Source: Burkholderiales bacterium UBA4615
GTDB lineage: Bacteria > Pseudomonadota > Gammaproteobacteria > Burkholderiales > Burkholderiaceae_E
Direction of reading: 5' to 3'
Length of the DNA: 14,524 nucleotides
Assembly (NCBI GenBank): GCA_002386465.1
Contig: DGIT01000042.1
Location: 7,259-21,782, forward strand
Shown here: positions 6,940-13,215 of the stretch, one piece after another
Numbering within the stretch: position 1 is the stretch's first letter
How the letters are laid out: the number at the start of each line of letters is the position of its first letter
Program-made: the position numbers and the translations under genes
The notes under the pieces: model-generated
What the model saw: the letters and a program-made list of their open reading frames with translations, nothing else
Database searches by the model: none
What the model was told of the DNA's origin: nothing

Positions 6940-7260
6940 ATGGACATCAAACACACTTCCGATACTCAATTCGACGCCGACGTGCTCAAGGCCGACCAGC
7001 TGGTTCTGGTGGACTACTGGGCCGAATGGTGCGGCCCCTGCAAGATGATTGCACCCCTGCTGGACGAAGTGGCCAAGTCCTACGACGGCAAGGTTCAGGT
7101 CGTGAAAGTCAACGTCGACGACAACCCGGAATCGGCCCAGCGCTTCGGCATTCGGGGCATTCCCACGCTCAAGCTGTTCCGCAATGGCTCGGAAGTGGCG
7201 ACCCAGGTGGGCGCAGTCTCGAAATCGCAGCTGACCGCCTTTCTGGACAGCCACCTCTGA
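6940..7260 (+). CDS. trxA: Thioredoxin 1
   Basis: A 106-residue thioredoxin that reduces protein disulfides in the cytoplasm and is itself reduced by thioredoxin reductase. The active site is complete: WCGPC with Cys31 and Cys34, the buried Asp25 in VLVDYWAEW, and the cis-proline Pro76 in IRGIPTLKLF. Length and the C-terminal GAVSKSQLTAFLDSHL agree with E. coli-type TrxA. GGGAG lies five bases before the ATG, a strong ribosome binding site. The gene diverges from ffs and precedes rho on the same strand. The trxA-rho order also occurs in E. coli and other proteobacteria. Confidence 0.98.
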   Translation: MDIKHTSDTQFDADVLKADQLVLVDYWAEWCGPCKMIAPLLDEVAKSYDGKVQVVKVNVDDNPESAQRFGIRGIPTLKLFRNGSEVATQVGAVSKSQLTAFLDSHL

Positions 7261-7277
7261 TTCGTCGTACTCTCCGG

Positions 7278-7305
7278 GGAAACGGTCAGTCACCTGGTCG
7301 TTTCC
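7278..7305 (+). terminator. Twelve-base-pair hairpin downstream of trxA
   Basis: GGAAACGGTCAG (7278-7289) pairs with CTGGTCGTTTCC (7294-7305) over a TCAC loop, 12 pairs including two G-T wobbles, 17 bases after the trxA stop. The bases that follow (GCCCGTCGCAAC) have no T-run, so this is not a standard intrinsic terminator. It may mark or protect the 3' end of the trxA message, or work with Rho. Confidence 0.45.
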
Positions 7306-7499
7306 GCCCGTCGCAACAGGCACCGGCCCAGCCGGATCTTCAGCCAGACAAGCTGCCGTTGTGACGGTTCCGGGTTCCGACCCGGTCCCGCCCGTTACCC
7401 GTTGCGTTCCTTCTTGGAACCCCTGTTGTCCACCCGAGCCTGTCTCGCGTGCGTCGCAGGCGAAGCGGGACACCCCTTATCTGCAGTCCATCGAGCACG
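7306..7499 (+). promoter_or_regulatory. rho leader region, C-rich, with two small hairpins
   Basis: The 194 bases before rho hold no convincing gene. In 7381-7440 I count 27 C, 13 G, 15 T and 5 A, the C-over-G skew typical of Rho loading (rut) sites. Two perfect hairpins are present: CCGGGT-TCCG-ACCCGG at 7370-7385 and GTTCC-TTCTT-GGAAC at 7406-7420. In E. coli rho is autoregulated by termination in its own leader; the same here is inference. I could not settle on a promoter. Confidence 0.4.
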
Positions 7500-8762
7500 A
7501 TGCACCTGTCCGAACTCAAAGCCCTACATGTCTCGGCCCTGATCGAAATGGCCGCCGGCCTGGAGATCGAGAACGCCAATCGTCTGCGCAAGCAGGAACT
7601 GATGTTCGCGATTCTCAAACGGCGCGCCCGCACCGGAGAGTCCATCTTCGGTGACGGTTGCCTCGAGGTCCTGCCCGATGGTTTCGGTTTCCTGCGCACG
7701 CCGGAAACCTCCTACCTGGCCAGCCCGGACGACATCTACATCTCGCCCTCGCAGATCCGCCGCTTCAATCTGCATACCGGCGACTCGATCGAAGGCGAAG
7801 TGCGCATCCCAAAGGATGGCGAACGCTATTTCGCGCTGGTCAAGGTCGACAAGATCAATGGCGAGCCGCCCGAGGTCAGCAAGAACAAGATCCTCTTTGA
7901 GAATCTCACGCCGCTGCATCCCGACAAGCCGATGACGCTCGAGCGGGACACCCGCTCTGAAGAGAACTACACCGGCCGGATCATCGACATGATCGCGCCC
8001 ATCGGCAAAGGCCAGCGCGGGCTGATCGTGGCGCCGCCCAAGGCCGGCAAGACCGTGCTGATGCAGCACATTGCGCATGCCATCACGGCCAATCACCCCG
8101 ACGTGGTGCTGATCGTGCTGCTGATCGACGAGCGCCCGGAAGAAGTCACTGAGATGCAGCGCTCGGTGCGCGGCGAAGTGGTTGCCTCAACCTTCGACGA
8201 GCCGGCGACGCGCCACGTGACCGTGGCCGAAATGGTGATTGAGAAGGCCAAGCGGCTGGTCGAGCACAAGAAAGACGTGGTGATCCTGCTGGACTCGATC
8301 ACCCGACTGGCGCGCGCCTACAACACCGTGGTGCCGGCATCAGGCAAGGTGCTGACCGGCGGTGTGGATGCCAATGCGCTGCAGCGTCCCAAGCGGTTCT
8401 TTGGCGCGGCCCGCAACATTGAAGAAGGTGGCTCGCTCACGATCATTGCCACCGCACTGGTCGATACCGGTAGCCGGATGGACGAGGTGATCTTCGAGGA
8501 GTTCAAGGGCACCGGCAATTCCGAACTGCACCTGAACCGTCGGATGATGGAAAAGCGGGTCTACCCCGCCATAGACATCAACCGCTCGGGCACCCGGCGC
8601 GAGGAACTGCTCATCCCGAAAGAGCAACTCACGAAGATCTGGATTTTGCGCAAGCTGCTGCATGACATGGATGAGCTCGCCGCCATGGAATTCCTGCTCG
8701 ACAAGGTCAAACAGACCAAGAGCAACCATGAATTCTTCGAGTTGATGCGCAAAGGCGGCTGA
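7500..8762 (+). CDS. rho: Transcription termination factor Rho
   Basis: Rho is the hexameric RNA-dependent ATPase and translocase that ends transcription at C-rich untranslated RNA. The 420 residues match the 419 of E. coli Rho closely. The N-terminal domain (MHLSELKALHVSALIEMA) and the cold-shock-like primary RNA site are present, with DGFGFLR (60-66) and DDIYISPSQIRRFNLHTGD. The ATPase core has Walker A APPKAGKT (178-185) and LIVLLIDERPEEVTEMQR. The Q-loop/R-loop region reads LLDSITRLARAYN and GKVLTGGVDANALQRPKRFF. The frame extends upstream to 7449, but the ATG at 7500 matches the family start. The ribosome binding site is weak (CGAG six bases upstream). It is followed 111 bases later by rpmE2. 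Confidence 0.98.
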   Translation: MHLSELKALHVSALIEMAAGLEIENANRLRKQELMFAILKRRARTGESIFGDGCLEVLPDGFGFLRTPETSYLASPDDIYISPSQIRRFNLHTGDSIEGEVRIPKDGERYFALVKVDKINGEPPEVSKNKILFENLTPLHPDKPMTLERDTRSEENYTGRIIDMIAPIGKGQRGLIVAPPKAGKTVLMQHIAHAITANHPDVVLIVLLIDERPEEVTEMQRSVRGEVVASTFDEPATRHVTVAEMVIEKAKRLVEHKKDVVILLDSITRLARAYNTVVPASGKVLTGGVDANALQRPKRFFGAARNIEEGGSLTIIATALVDTGSRMDEVIFEEFKGTGNSELHLNRRMMEKRVYPAIDINRSGTRREELLIPKEQLTKIWILRKLLHDMDELAAMEFLLDKVKQTKSNHEFFELMRKGG

Positions 8763-8873
8763 GGTAGACTTTCGGGTTTTGCAAAATCGGAAACGTGGTC
8801 GCGTTGCGGGTGCATTCAGACACCCATCACGGCGCGGCCGGCGATCCAGCATGAAGCACACGGAGCAATCAGC

Positions 8874-9128
8874 ATGAAAGAAGGCGTTCATCCCAATTAC
8901 CGCGACGTCGTGTTCCAGGACATGTCCTGCGACTTCCGGTTTATCACGCGCTCAACGGTCAATACCCGCGAAACCACCACCATCGACGGCAAGGAATACC
9001 CGCTGTTCAAGCTGGACGTGTCGTCGGAGTCGCACCCGTTTTACACCGGCGCGCAGCAGCGTGTGAACGAAGCCGGCCGCGTCGAGAAATTTCGCCAGAA
9101 ATTCGCGCGCAGCAAGGCCAGCGCCTGA
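8874..9128 (+). CDS. rpmE2: 50S ribosomal protein L31, type B
   Basis: An 84-residue L31. MKEGVHPNYRDVVFQDMSCD, LDVSSESHPFYTGAQQRVN and the basic tail VEKFRQKFARSK are the type B (YkgM/RpmE2) pattern. The zinc-binding CxxC pairs of type A L31 are absent; the only cysteine is Cys19, so this is the zinc-free form. L31 bridges the two ribosomal subunits. GGAG lies eight bases before the ATG. It follows rho; the gap includes a small GGGTG/CACCC hairpin (8808-8825) but no clear terminator, so both joint and separate transcription are possible. Type B genes are often repressed by Zur in other bacteria; I see no palindrome here that I would call a Zur box. Confidence 0.96.
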   Translation: MKEGVHPNYRDVVFQDMSCDFRFITRSTVNTRETTTIDGKEYPLFKLDVSSESHPFYTGAQQRVNEAGRVEKFRQKFARSKASA

Positions 9129-9135
9129 TCGCACC

Positions 9136-9175
9136 GACCGGAGTCTTTCCGGTCCGAGGGCGCCGCGCGCGCCCT
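9136..9175 (+). terminator. Two tandem perfect hairpins after rpmE2
   Basis: GACCGGA (9136-9142) pairs with TCCGGTC (9148-9154) over GTCTT. Two bases later AGGGCGC (9157-9163) pairs with GCGCCCT (9169-9175) over CGCGC. Both stems are perfect 7-mers, and the first begins seven bases after the rpmE2 stop. No T-run follows. The likely role is the 3' end of the rho-rpmE2 or rpmE2 message. The rest of the gap to 9276 shows nothing further. Confidence 0.5.
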
Positions 9176-9276
9176 GTCTGGGTGCCCTGTACAAGCGGGC
9201 GCCCCGTGATGGAACCGGTGCACCGCGCCGCGTTTCATCCAACGGCCCCTCCCCTTTTCCGTGAGGCCGCCGACCT

Positions 9277-10989
9277 GTGAAGCCCCTTGTTGTCACCTCG
9301 CTGCAGGCAGTCAAGATGCCGCGGTGGCTGCTGCTCTTGCTCACTGTGTTGTACGTGGTGCCGGGGTTTATCGGCCGTGACCCCTGGCGCGTCGCTGATG
9401 CCACCGGGTTTGGTGTGGCCTGGACCATGCATCTGGCGCCGCAAGGCGTGGCCGACTGGCTGATGCCCAATGTCCTGGGGCAGCCGGTCGCTGCAGGCGG
9501 CCCCGCCCCTTTCTGGATGGGCGCTCTGGTGATGCGCCTGCTGCCCTGGGTACCCGCCGACCTGGCCATGCGCCTGACCGGTATGGCCTGGCTGTTCGGC
9601 TTATGTGCGGCGGTCTGGTACGCGGTCTGGCTGTTGTGCCGACGCCCCGAAGTTCAACCGGCCGACCCCTTTGGCGCATCCGCCTCATCGGTGGACTTCG
9701 GGCGAGCGGTGGCCGATTGCGGCTTGCTGGTCATGCTGGCCACGTTTGGCCTGCTTGCGCGTGCGCACGAAACCACGGTCGATGCTGCGCAGGTGGCGTG
9801 TATCGGACTGTTTCTGTTTGGATGCGCGCATGCGCTGGAGCGGCCGATCCAGGGCGGTGCCCTGGCAGGGCTCGCGGTCGGCCTCACGGTCATGATGCGC
9901 GGCCTGCCCATCGCTGTCGCGCTCACGCTCAGTGTGATGGCCTTGCCGATGCTGTCACGCGGCTATCGTCTGGTCGCAAAGCCGATGCTCACAGGATGGG
10001 TGCCGACCGCGCTCATTGTGTCGCTGGCGTGGCCTCTGGCCCTGGCGGCATTGGGCGACGCGGGCCTGGCGCATCGCCATCGATGGCTCGAATGGAACAG
10101 CTCACAACTCGGCGGGCCGAGCATGGCCTCGCTGACCACCTACGCCCGCAACATGCCCTGGTTTTTCTGGCCTGCCTGGCCGATCGCAGGCTGGGCGATC
10201 TGGCGGTGGCGCAGCCAGCGGCTCGAGCCCGCTGTGGCCTTGCCTGCGGTGACGCTATTGACGCTGCTGTGCGTAGCGCTGCTCGCGCCCGCAACAAGCG
10301 AATCCGCGATGCTGCCTCTCGTACCGCCACTCGCCATGCTGGCTGCGCTTGGCATTCCCACCCTGCGACGCAGCCTGAGCAGTCTGATCGACTGGTTCTC
10401 GGTGATGACCTTCTCGTTCATCGGGCTGGGTCTGTGGGCCTATTGGATCGCACTGGAAACCGGGTGGCCGCCTCGCATGGCGATCAGCGCACAGCGCGCC
10501 GTCCAGGGATTTTTACCGCGCTTCAACTTGACCGAACTCGTCCTGGGCCTGCTCGCTACGCTCGCCTGGATCGCGCTGGTGTGGTGGCGGGTGTCACGTC
10601 ACCCGCGCGCCTTATGGCGCACCGTGGCACTAGCCAGCGGTGGCATGGTGCTTACCTGGTTCTTGCTGATGACGCTGTGGCTGCCCGCAGGCAACTACCG
10701 GAGCACCTATCGCGAGGTGGCGCAGCAGGCTGGCGCCGCCTTGCCGCAGTCTTATCGGTGCGTTCGCACGCTCGGCATGGATACGGCGCAGCGCGCCACC
10801 TTTGCCTACTTCGGTGGTCTGCGTTTCGATGACCAGCGCAGCGACTGTGACTGGCTGCTGGTGGTCGACCGCCTGCCCGGCGCAGCCCAGATCAGTGCGG
10901 TGCCCGGCAACTGGACGCCCGTGTGGCGCGGCCAGAGGCCGGCCGACCGCCGCGAGCGTTTTCGGCTGCTGAAGCGGGTCAGCGAGTGA
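9277..10989 (+). CDS. ArnT/PMT-like (GT39/GT83-type) multispanning membrane protein
   Basis: A 570-residue protein with around a dozen hydrophobic segments and a soluble C-terminal tail. The layout and N-terminal pattern (GFIGRDPWRVADATGFGVAW, DWLMPNVLGQPV, then PAPFWMGALVMRLL) resemble ArnT and protein O-mannosyltransferase relatives, which move a sugar from a polyprenyl carrier onto lipid A or protein outside the membrane. Key motifs differ: the usual PDE reads VADA (Asp41 kept, Glu absent), and the EKP motif before the second membrane segment reads AGGPAP, lacking the lysine. The acceptor and donor are unknown, and it may act on an unusual substrate or be a non-catalytic relative. Start is GTG at 9277 with GAGG ten bases upstream; an ATG at 9316 (MPRWLLLLLT) is a good alternative. 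It overlaps the MATE gene by four bases. Confidence 0.7.
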   Translation: MKPLVVTSLQAVKMPRWLLLLLTVLYVVPGFIGRDPWRVADATGFGVAWTMHLAPQGVADWLMPNVLGQPVAAGGPAPFWMGALVMRLLPWVPADLAMRLTGMAWLFGLCAAVWYAVWLLCRRPEVQPADPFGASASSVDFGRAVADCGLLVMLATFGLLARAHETTVDAAQVACIGLFLFGCAHALERPIQGGALAGLAVGLTVMMRGLPIAVALTLSVMALPMLSRGYRLVAKPMLTGWVPTALIVSLAWPLALAALGDAGLAHRHRWLEWNSSQLGGPSMASLTTYARNMPWFFWPAWPIAGWAIWRWRSQRLEPAVALPAVTLLTLLCVALLAPATSESAMLPLVPPLAMLAALGIPTLRRSLSSLIDWFSVMTFSFIGLGLWAYWIALETGWPPRMAISAQRAVQGFLPRFNLTELVLGLLATLAWIALVWWRVSRHPRALWRTVALASGGMVLTWFLLMTLWLPAGNYRSTYREVAQQAGAALPQSYRCVRTLGMDTAQRATFAYFGGLRFDDQRSDCDWLLVVDRLPGAAQISAVPGNWTPVWRGQRPADRRERFRLLKRVSE

Positions 10990-12368
10990 AAGAGGCTTCC
11001 CACCGGTCCACCCTGCGCAGGATTCTGACGCTCGGCTGGCCGATGTTCGTGAGTCAGTTGGCCGTCATGGCCCACGGCATCATCGACACCGCCATGGCCG
11101 GCCATCTGTCGGCCCGTGATCTGGCGGCAGTCGCCATCGGCTCGAGCGTCTACTACGTGGTGTATGTCGGCCTGATGGGCGCGCTGCAGGCGATCTCGCC
11201 GGTTGCTGCGCAGCATTTCGGCGCAGGACGTTTGCATGCGGTCGGTGACACCTGGCGCCAGGGCCAATGGATGGCGATCCTGCTCTTTGCGCCCGCAGCG
11301 CTTGCACTCGCCATGCCACAGCCGCTGCTCTCGCTGACTGGTGCACCGGCTCAAACCGTGGATCAGGCCGTGGTCTACCTCAACCTGATCGCACTCGGTC
11401 TGCCTGCTGCGCTGTGGTTCAGGGCCTTCACGACCTTTAATGCAGCCGTCTCACGACCGGGCGTGGTGATGGTCATCAACCTGCTGGGCCCGGTTCTCAA
11501 GGTGCCTCTCAACCTGCTGTTCATGCATGGCACAACATTCACCGAGACCATCGGCCTGCCTGCCGTGCCGGCCCTGGGCGGCGCGGGCTGTGGCCTGTCG
11601 ACCGCGGTCATTGCCTGGGCCAGCGCTGCCATTGGCTGGACCCTGCTGCATCGCGATCCGTTCTACCGGCGCTTTTCGCTGCGCGGCATCGGCCGCCCGA
11701 AGGCTGCAGCCTTGCGCGAACTGCTGCGACTGGGCCTGCCGATTGGCGGCACCTACCTGATCGATGTGAGTGCCTTCAACCTGATGACATTGCTCGTGGC
11801 GAGGCTGGGCAATGAGGTCACGGCTGGGCATGCCATCGCATCGAATCTGGCCGCGGTGATCTTCATGCTGCCGCTGTCATTGGGCAATGCCACCTGCGTG
11901 CTGGCTGCGCAACGGCTGGGCGCTGAAGACCACGCTGGCGCACGGCGCACGGCCTGGCTGGGCGTGCAGCTGGTGGCAAGCCTGGCCGTGCTGACCGCAG
12001 CACTGCTGTGGATCCTGCGTGAACCGATTGCCCGCGCCTACAGCAGCGACGCGGCGGTCTGGGGCGTGGCCGTACCCTTGCTTGGGCTGGTGGCGCTCTA
12101 TCACCTGTTTGATGCCATGCAGTGCGTGCTGGCGTTTGCGCTGCGTGCCTGGCGGGTCACGGTTGCCCCGATGCTCGTCTTCGCGGTGGCGCTCTGGGGC
12201 GTCGGCGTAGGCGGCGGCTGGTGGCTGGCCTTCGGACAGGGACTGGGCGTATCAGGCTTCTGGATCGCTGCGATCGGCTCGGTCGCAGTGGCATCCCTGG
12301 GGCTGATCCTGCTGCTGCAACGTCATACCCGCGTGCCGATCATCGCAGACGCAGCGCTCACGACTTAG
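10986..12368 (+). CDS. MATE-family multidrug/cation antiporter (NorM/MdtK-like)
   Basis: From the GTG at 10986 the protein is 460 residues, matching NorM/MdtK (about 457). It opens with LRRILTLGWPMFVSQLAVMA, HGIIDTAMAGHLSARDLAAV and GLMGALQAISPVAAQHFGAG, the first MATE half. A second repeat begins near ELLRLGLPIGGTYLIDVSAF with AGHAIASNLAAVIFMLPLSL. Twelve membrane segments are expected. The likely role is proton- or sodium-driven export of cationic drugs or metabolites across the inner membrane; the substrate is unknown. The frame is open 21 codons further upstream, but GTG at 10986 overlaps the previous stop codon as GTGA and gives the normal family N-terminus, so translation is probably coupled to the ArnT-like gene. 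Its 3' end faces orn across 73 bases with no clear terminator. Confidence 0.93.
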   Translation: MKEASHRSTLRRILTLGWPMFVSQLAVMAHGIIDTAMAGHLSARDLAAVAIGSSVYYVVYVGLMGALQAISPVAAQHFGAGRLHAVGDTWRQGQWMAILLFAPAALALAMPQPLLSLTGAPAQTVDQAVVYLNLIALGLPAALWFRAFTTFNAAVSRPGVVMVINLLGPVLKVPLNLLFMHGTTFTETIGLPAVPALGGAGCGLSTAVIAWASAAIGWTLLHRDPFYRRFSLRGIGRPKAAALRELLRLGLPIGGTYLIDVSAFNLMTLLVARLGNEVTAGHAIASNLAAVIFMLPLSLGNATCVLAAQRLGAEDHAGARRTAWLGVQLVASLAVLTAALLWILREPIARAYSSDAAVWGVAVPLLGLVALYHLFDAMQCVLAFALRAWRVTVAPMLVFAVALWGVGVGGGWWLAFGQGLGVSGFWIAAIGSVAVASLGLILLLQRHTRVPIIADAALTT

Positions 12369-12441
12369 CCCGGCGTCTTGCACGGACCAGGCATCTTGAT
12401 CGGGTCTGCATGCTCAGAGCGCTACCAGCAACTCTGTGTGC

Positions 12442-13098
12442 TCAGGCCTGCGGCATCTGAAAAAAATGCTCGCGGTAGTGCCGCAGTTCGTCGATCGATT
12501 CCTCGATATCCGCCAGGGCCGTGTGGGCACTGCGCTTGGCAAAGGCCCGCGCGACCTCGGGTCGCCAGCGCTTGCACAACTCCTTGACCGTGGACACATC
12601 CAGGTTGCGGTAGTGAAAATACGCCTCGAGCTCAGGCATGGTGCGCGCCATGAACCGACGGTCCTGGCCGATGGAATTGCCGCACATCGGCGACTTCCCT
12701 GCTGGCACCCAGGGGCGCAGAAATTCAATGAGCTGCGCCTGCGCTTGCGCTTCGGTGACGGTGGAGGTGCGCACCCGCTCGGTCAGCCCAGAGCGCCCAT
12801 GCGTGGCCGTGTTCCAGCTGTCCATGGCCGCCATGATCGCATCGGGCTGATGAATCGCCAGCACCGGTCCGGTTGCCAGGATATTGAGGGCCGAATCGGT
12901 TACCACCAACGCCACTTCAATGATGCGATCGATGTCCGGCCGCAGACCGGTCATCTCCATGTCGACCCAGATCAGGTAGGTCTCATTCGGGATGGCTGGC
13001 GGCTGAGCGACCGTCGCTGCAGCCGATATCGGTGCGGGCACCTTTGAGTCAGGTTGCAAAGAGGCTTGCGCCGGGGATTGCGAAGGGGGCTGTGACAT
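12442..13098 (-). CDS. orn: Oligoribonuclease (3'-5' exoribonuclease of 2-5 nt RNAs)
   Basis: Orn degrades the short oligoribonucleotides left by other RNases and, in several bacteria, pGpG from cyclic di-GMP turnover. The DEDDh active site is complete: Asp46 and Glu48 in IWVDMEMTG, Asp146 in GNSIGQDRRF, His192 and Asp197 in SAHTALADIEES. The core aligns with E. coli Orn (181 residues) with an offset of 34. The 218-residue product has an extra N-terminal stretch of about 38 residues rich in Pro, Ala, Gln and Ser (MSQPPSQSPAQASLQPDS...). I choose the ATG at 13098, which has GGAG six bases upstream. An in-frame ATG at 13116 would lie inside the predicted -10 element. It is convergent with the MATE gene and divergent from the M48 protease. 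Confidence 0.95.
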   Translation of the reverse strand: MSQPPSQSPAQASLQPDSKVPAPISAAATVAQPPAIPNETYLIWVDMEMTGLRPDIDRIIEVALVVTDSALNILATGPVLAIHQPDAIMAAMDSWNTATHGRSGLTERVRTSTVTEAQAQAQLIEFLRPWVPAGKSPMCGNSIGQDRRFMARTMPELEAYFHYRNLDVSTVKELCKRWRPEVARAFAKRSAHTALADIEESIDELRHYREHFFQMPQA

Positions 13099-13114
13099 AA
13101 TTTTCTCCGACTGC

Positions 13115-13123
13115 ATTGTCTCA
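13115..13123 (-). promoter_or_regulatory. Extended -10 element for orn
   Basis: The minus strand reads GCGTGAGACAATGCAG, with GACAAT (13120-13115) preceded by TGA (13123-13121), an extended -10 form. A start near 13108 would leave a leader of about 10 bases holding the GGAG ribosome binding site, which fits the ATG at 13098. The -35 region is weak and lies within a hairpin-forming sequence. Confidence 0.4.
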
Positions 13124-13153
13124 CGCAGCCTGCTGCGTGCCCGACTCGCGGGC
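13122..13153. repeat. Two adjacent inverted repeats in the orn / M48 divergent region
   Basis: CACGCAG (13122-13128) and CTGCGTG (13133-13139) form a perfect 7-bp stem over CCTG. GCCCG (13139-13143) and CGGGC (13149-13153) form a perfect 5-bp stem over ACTCG; the two share base 13139. They lie directly upstream of the orn -10 element, where a repressor or activator could bind as DNA. They would be transcribed only on a plus-strand message leading to the M48 gene. Confidence 0.45.
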
Positions 13154-13215
13154 TTGCTGTCCGTAGATCATGCGGCGCGCAACCACCCGCTTCACTTAGC
13201 CGACGATCGCTCCAC

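Noticed and set aside
6718..7473. A 251-codon minus-strand frame opposite trxA
   Set aside because: It is antisense to a perfect thioredoxin and continues into the SRP RNA; the codon pattern is a shadow.
7361..7654. Small GTG-initiated frame before rho as a leader peptide
   Set aside because: It runs well into rho out of frame, has no convincing ribosome binding site and reads as a Pro/Arg/Ser-rich shadow.
9603..10832. A 409-codon plus-strand frame inside the ArnT-like gene
   Set aside because: It overlaps a gene with clear membrane segments and family patterns, and its own translation is Arg/Ala/His-rich without domains.
12369..12441. Shared terminator between the convergent MATE gene and orn
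   Set aside because: Only a weak CAGAG/CTCTG stem with a 12-base loop is present and no T-run on either strand.
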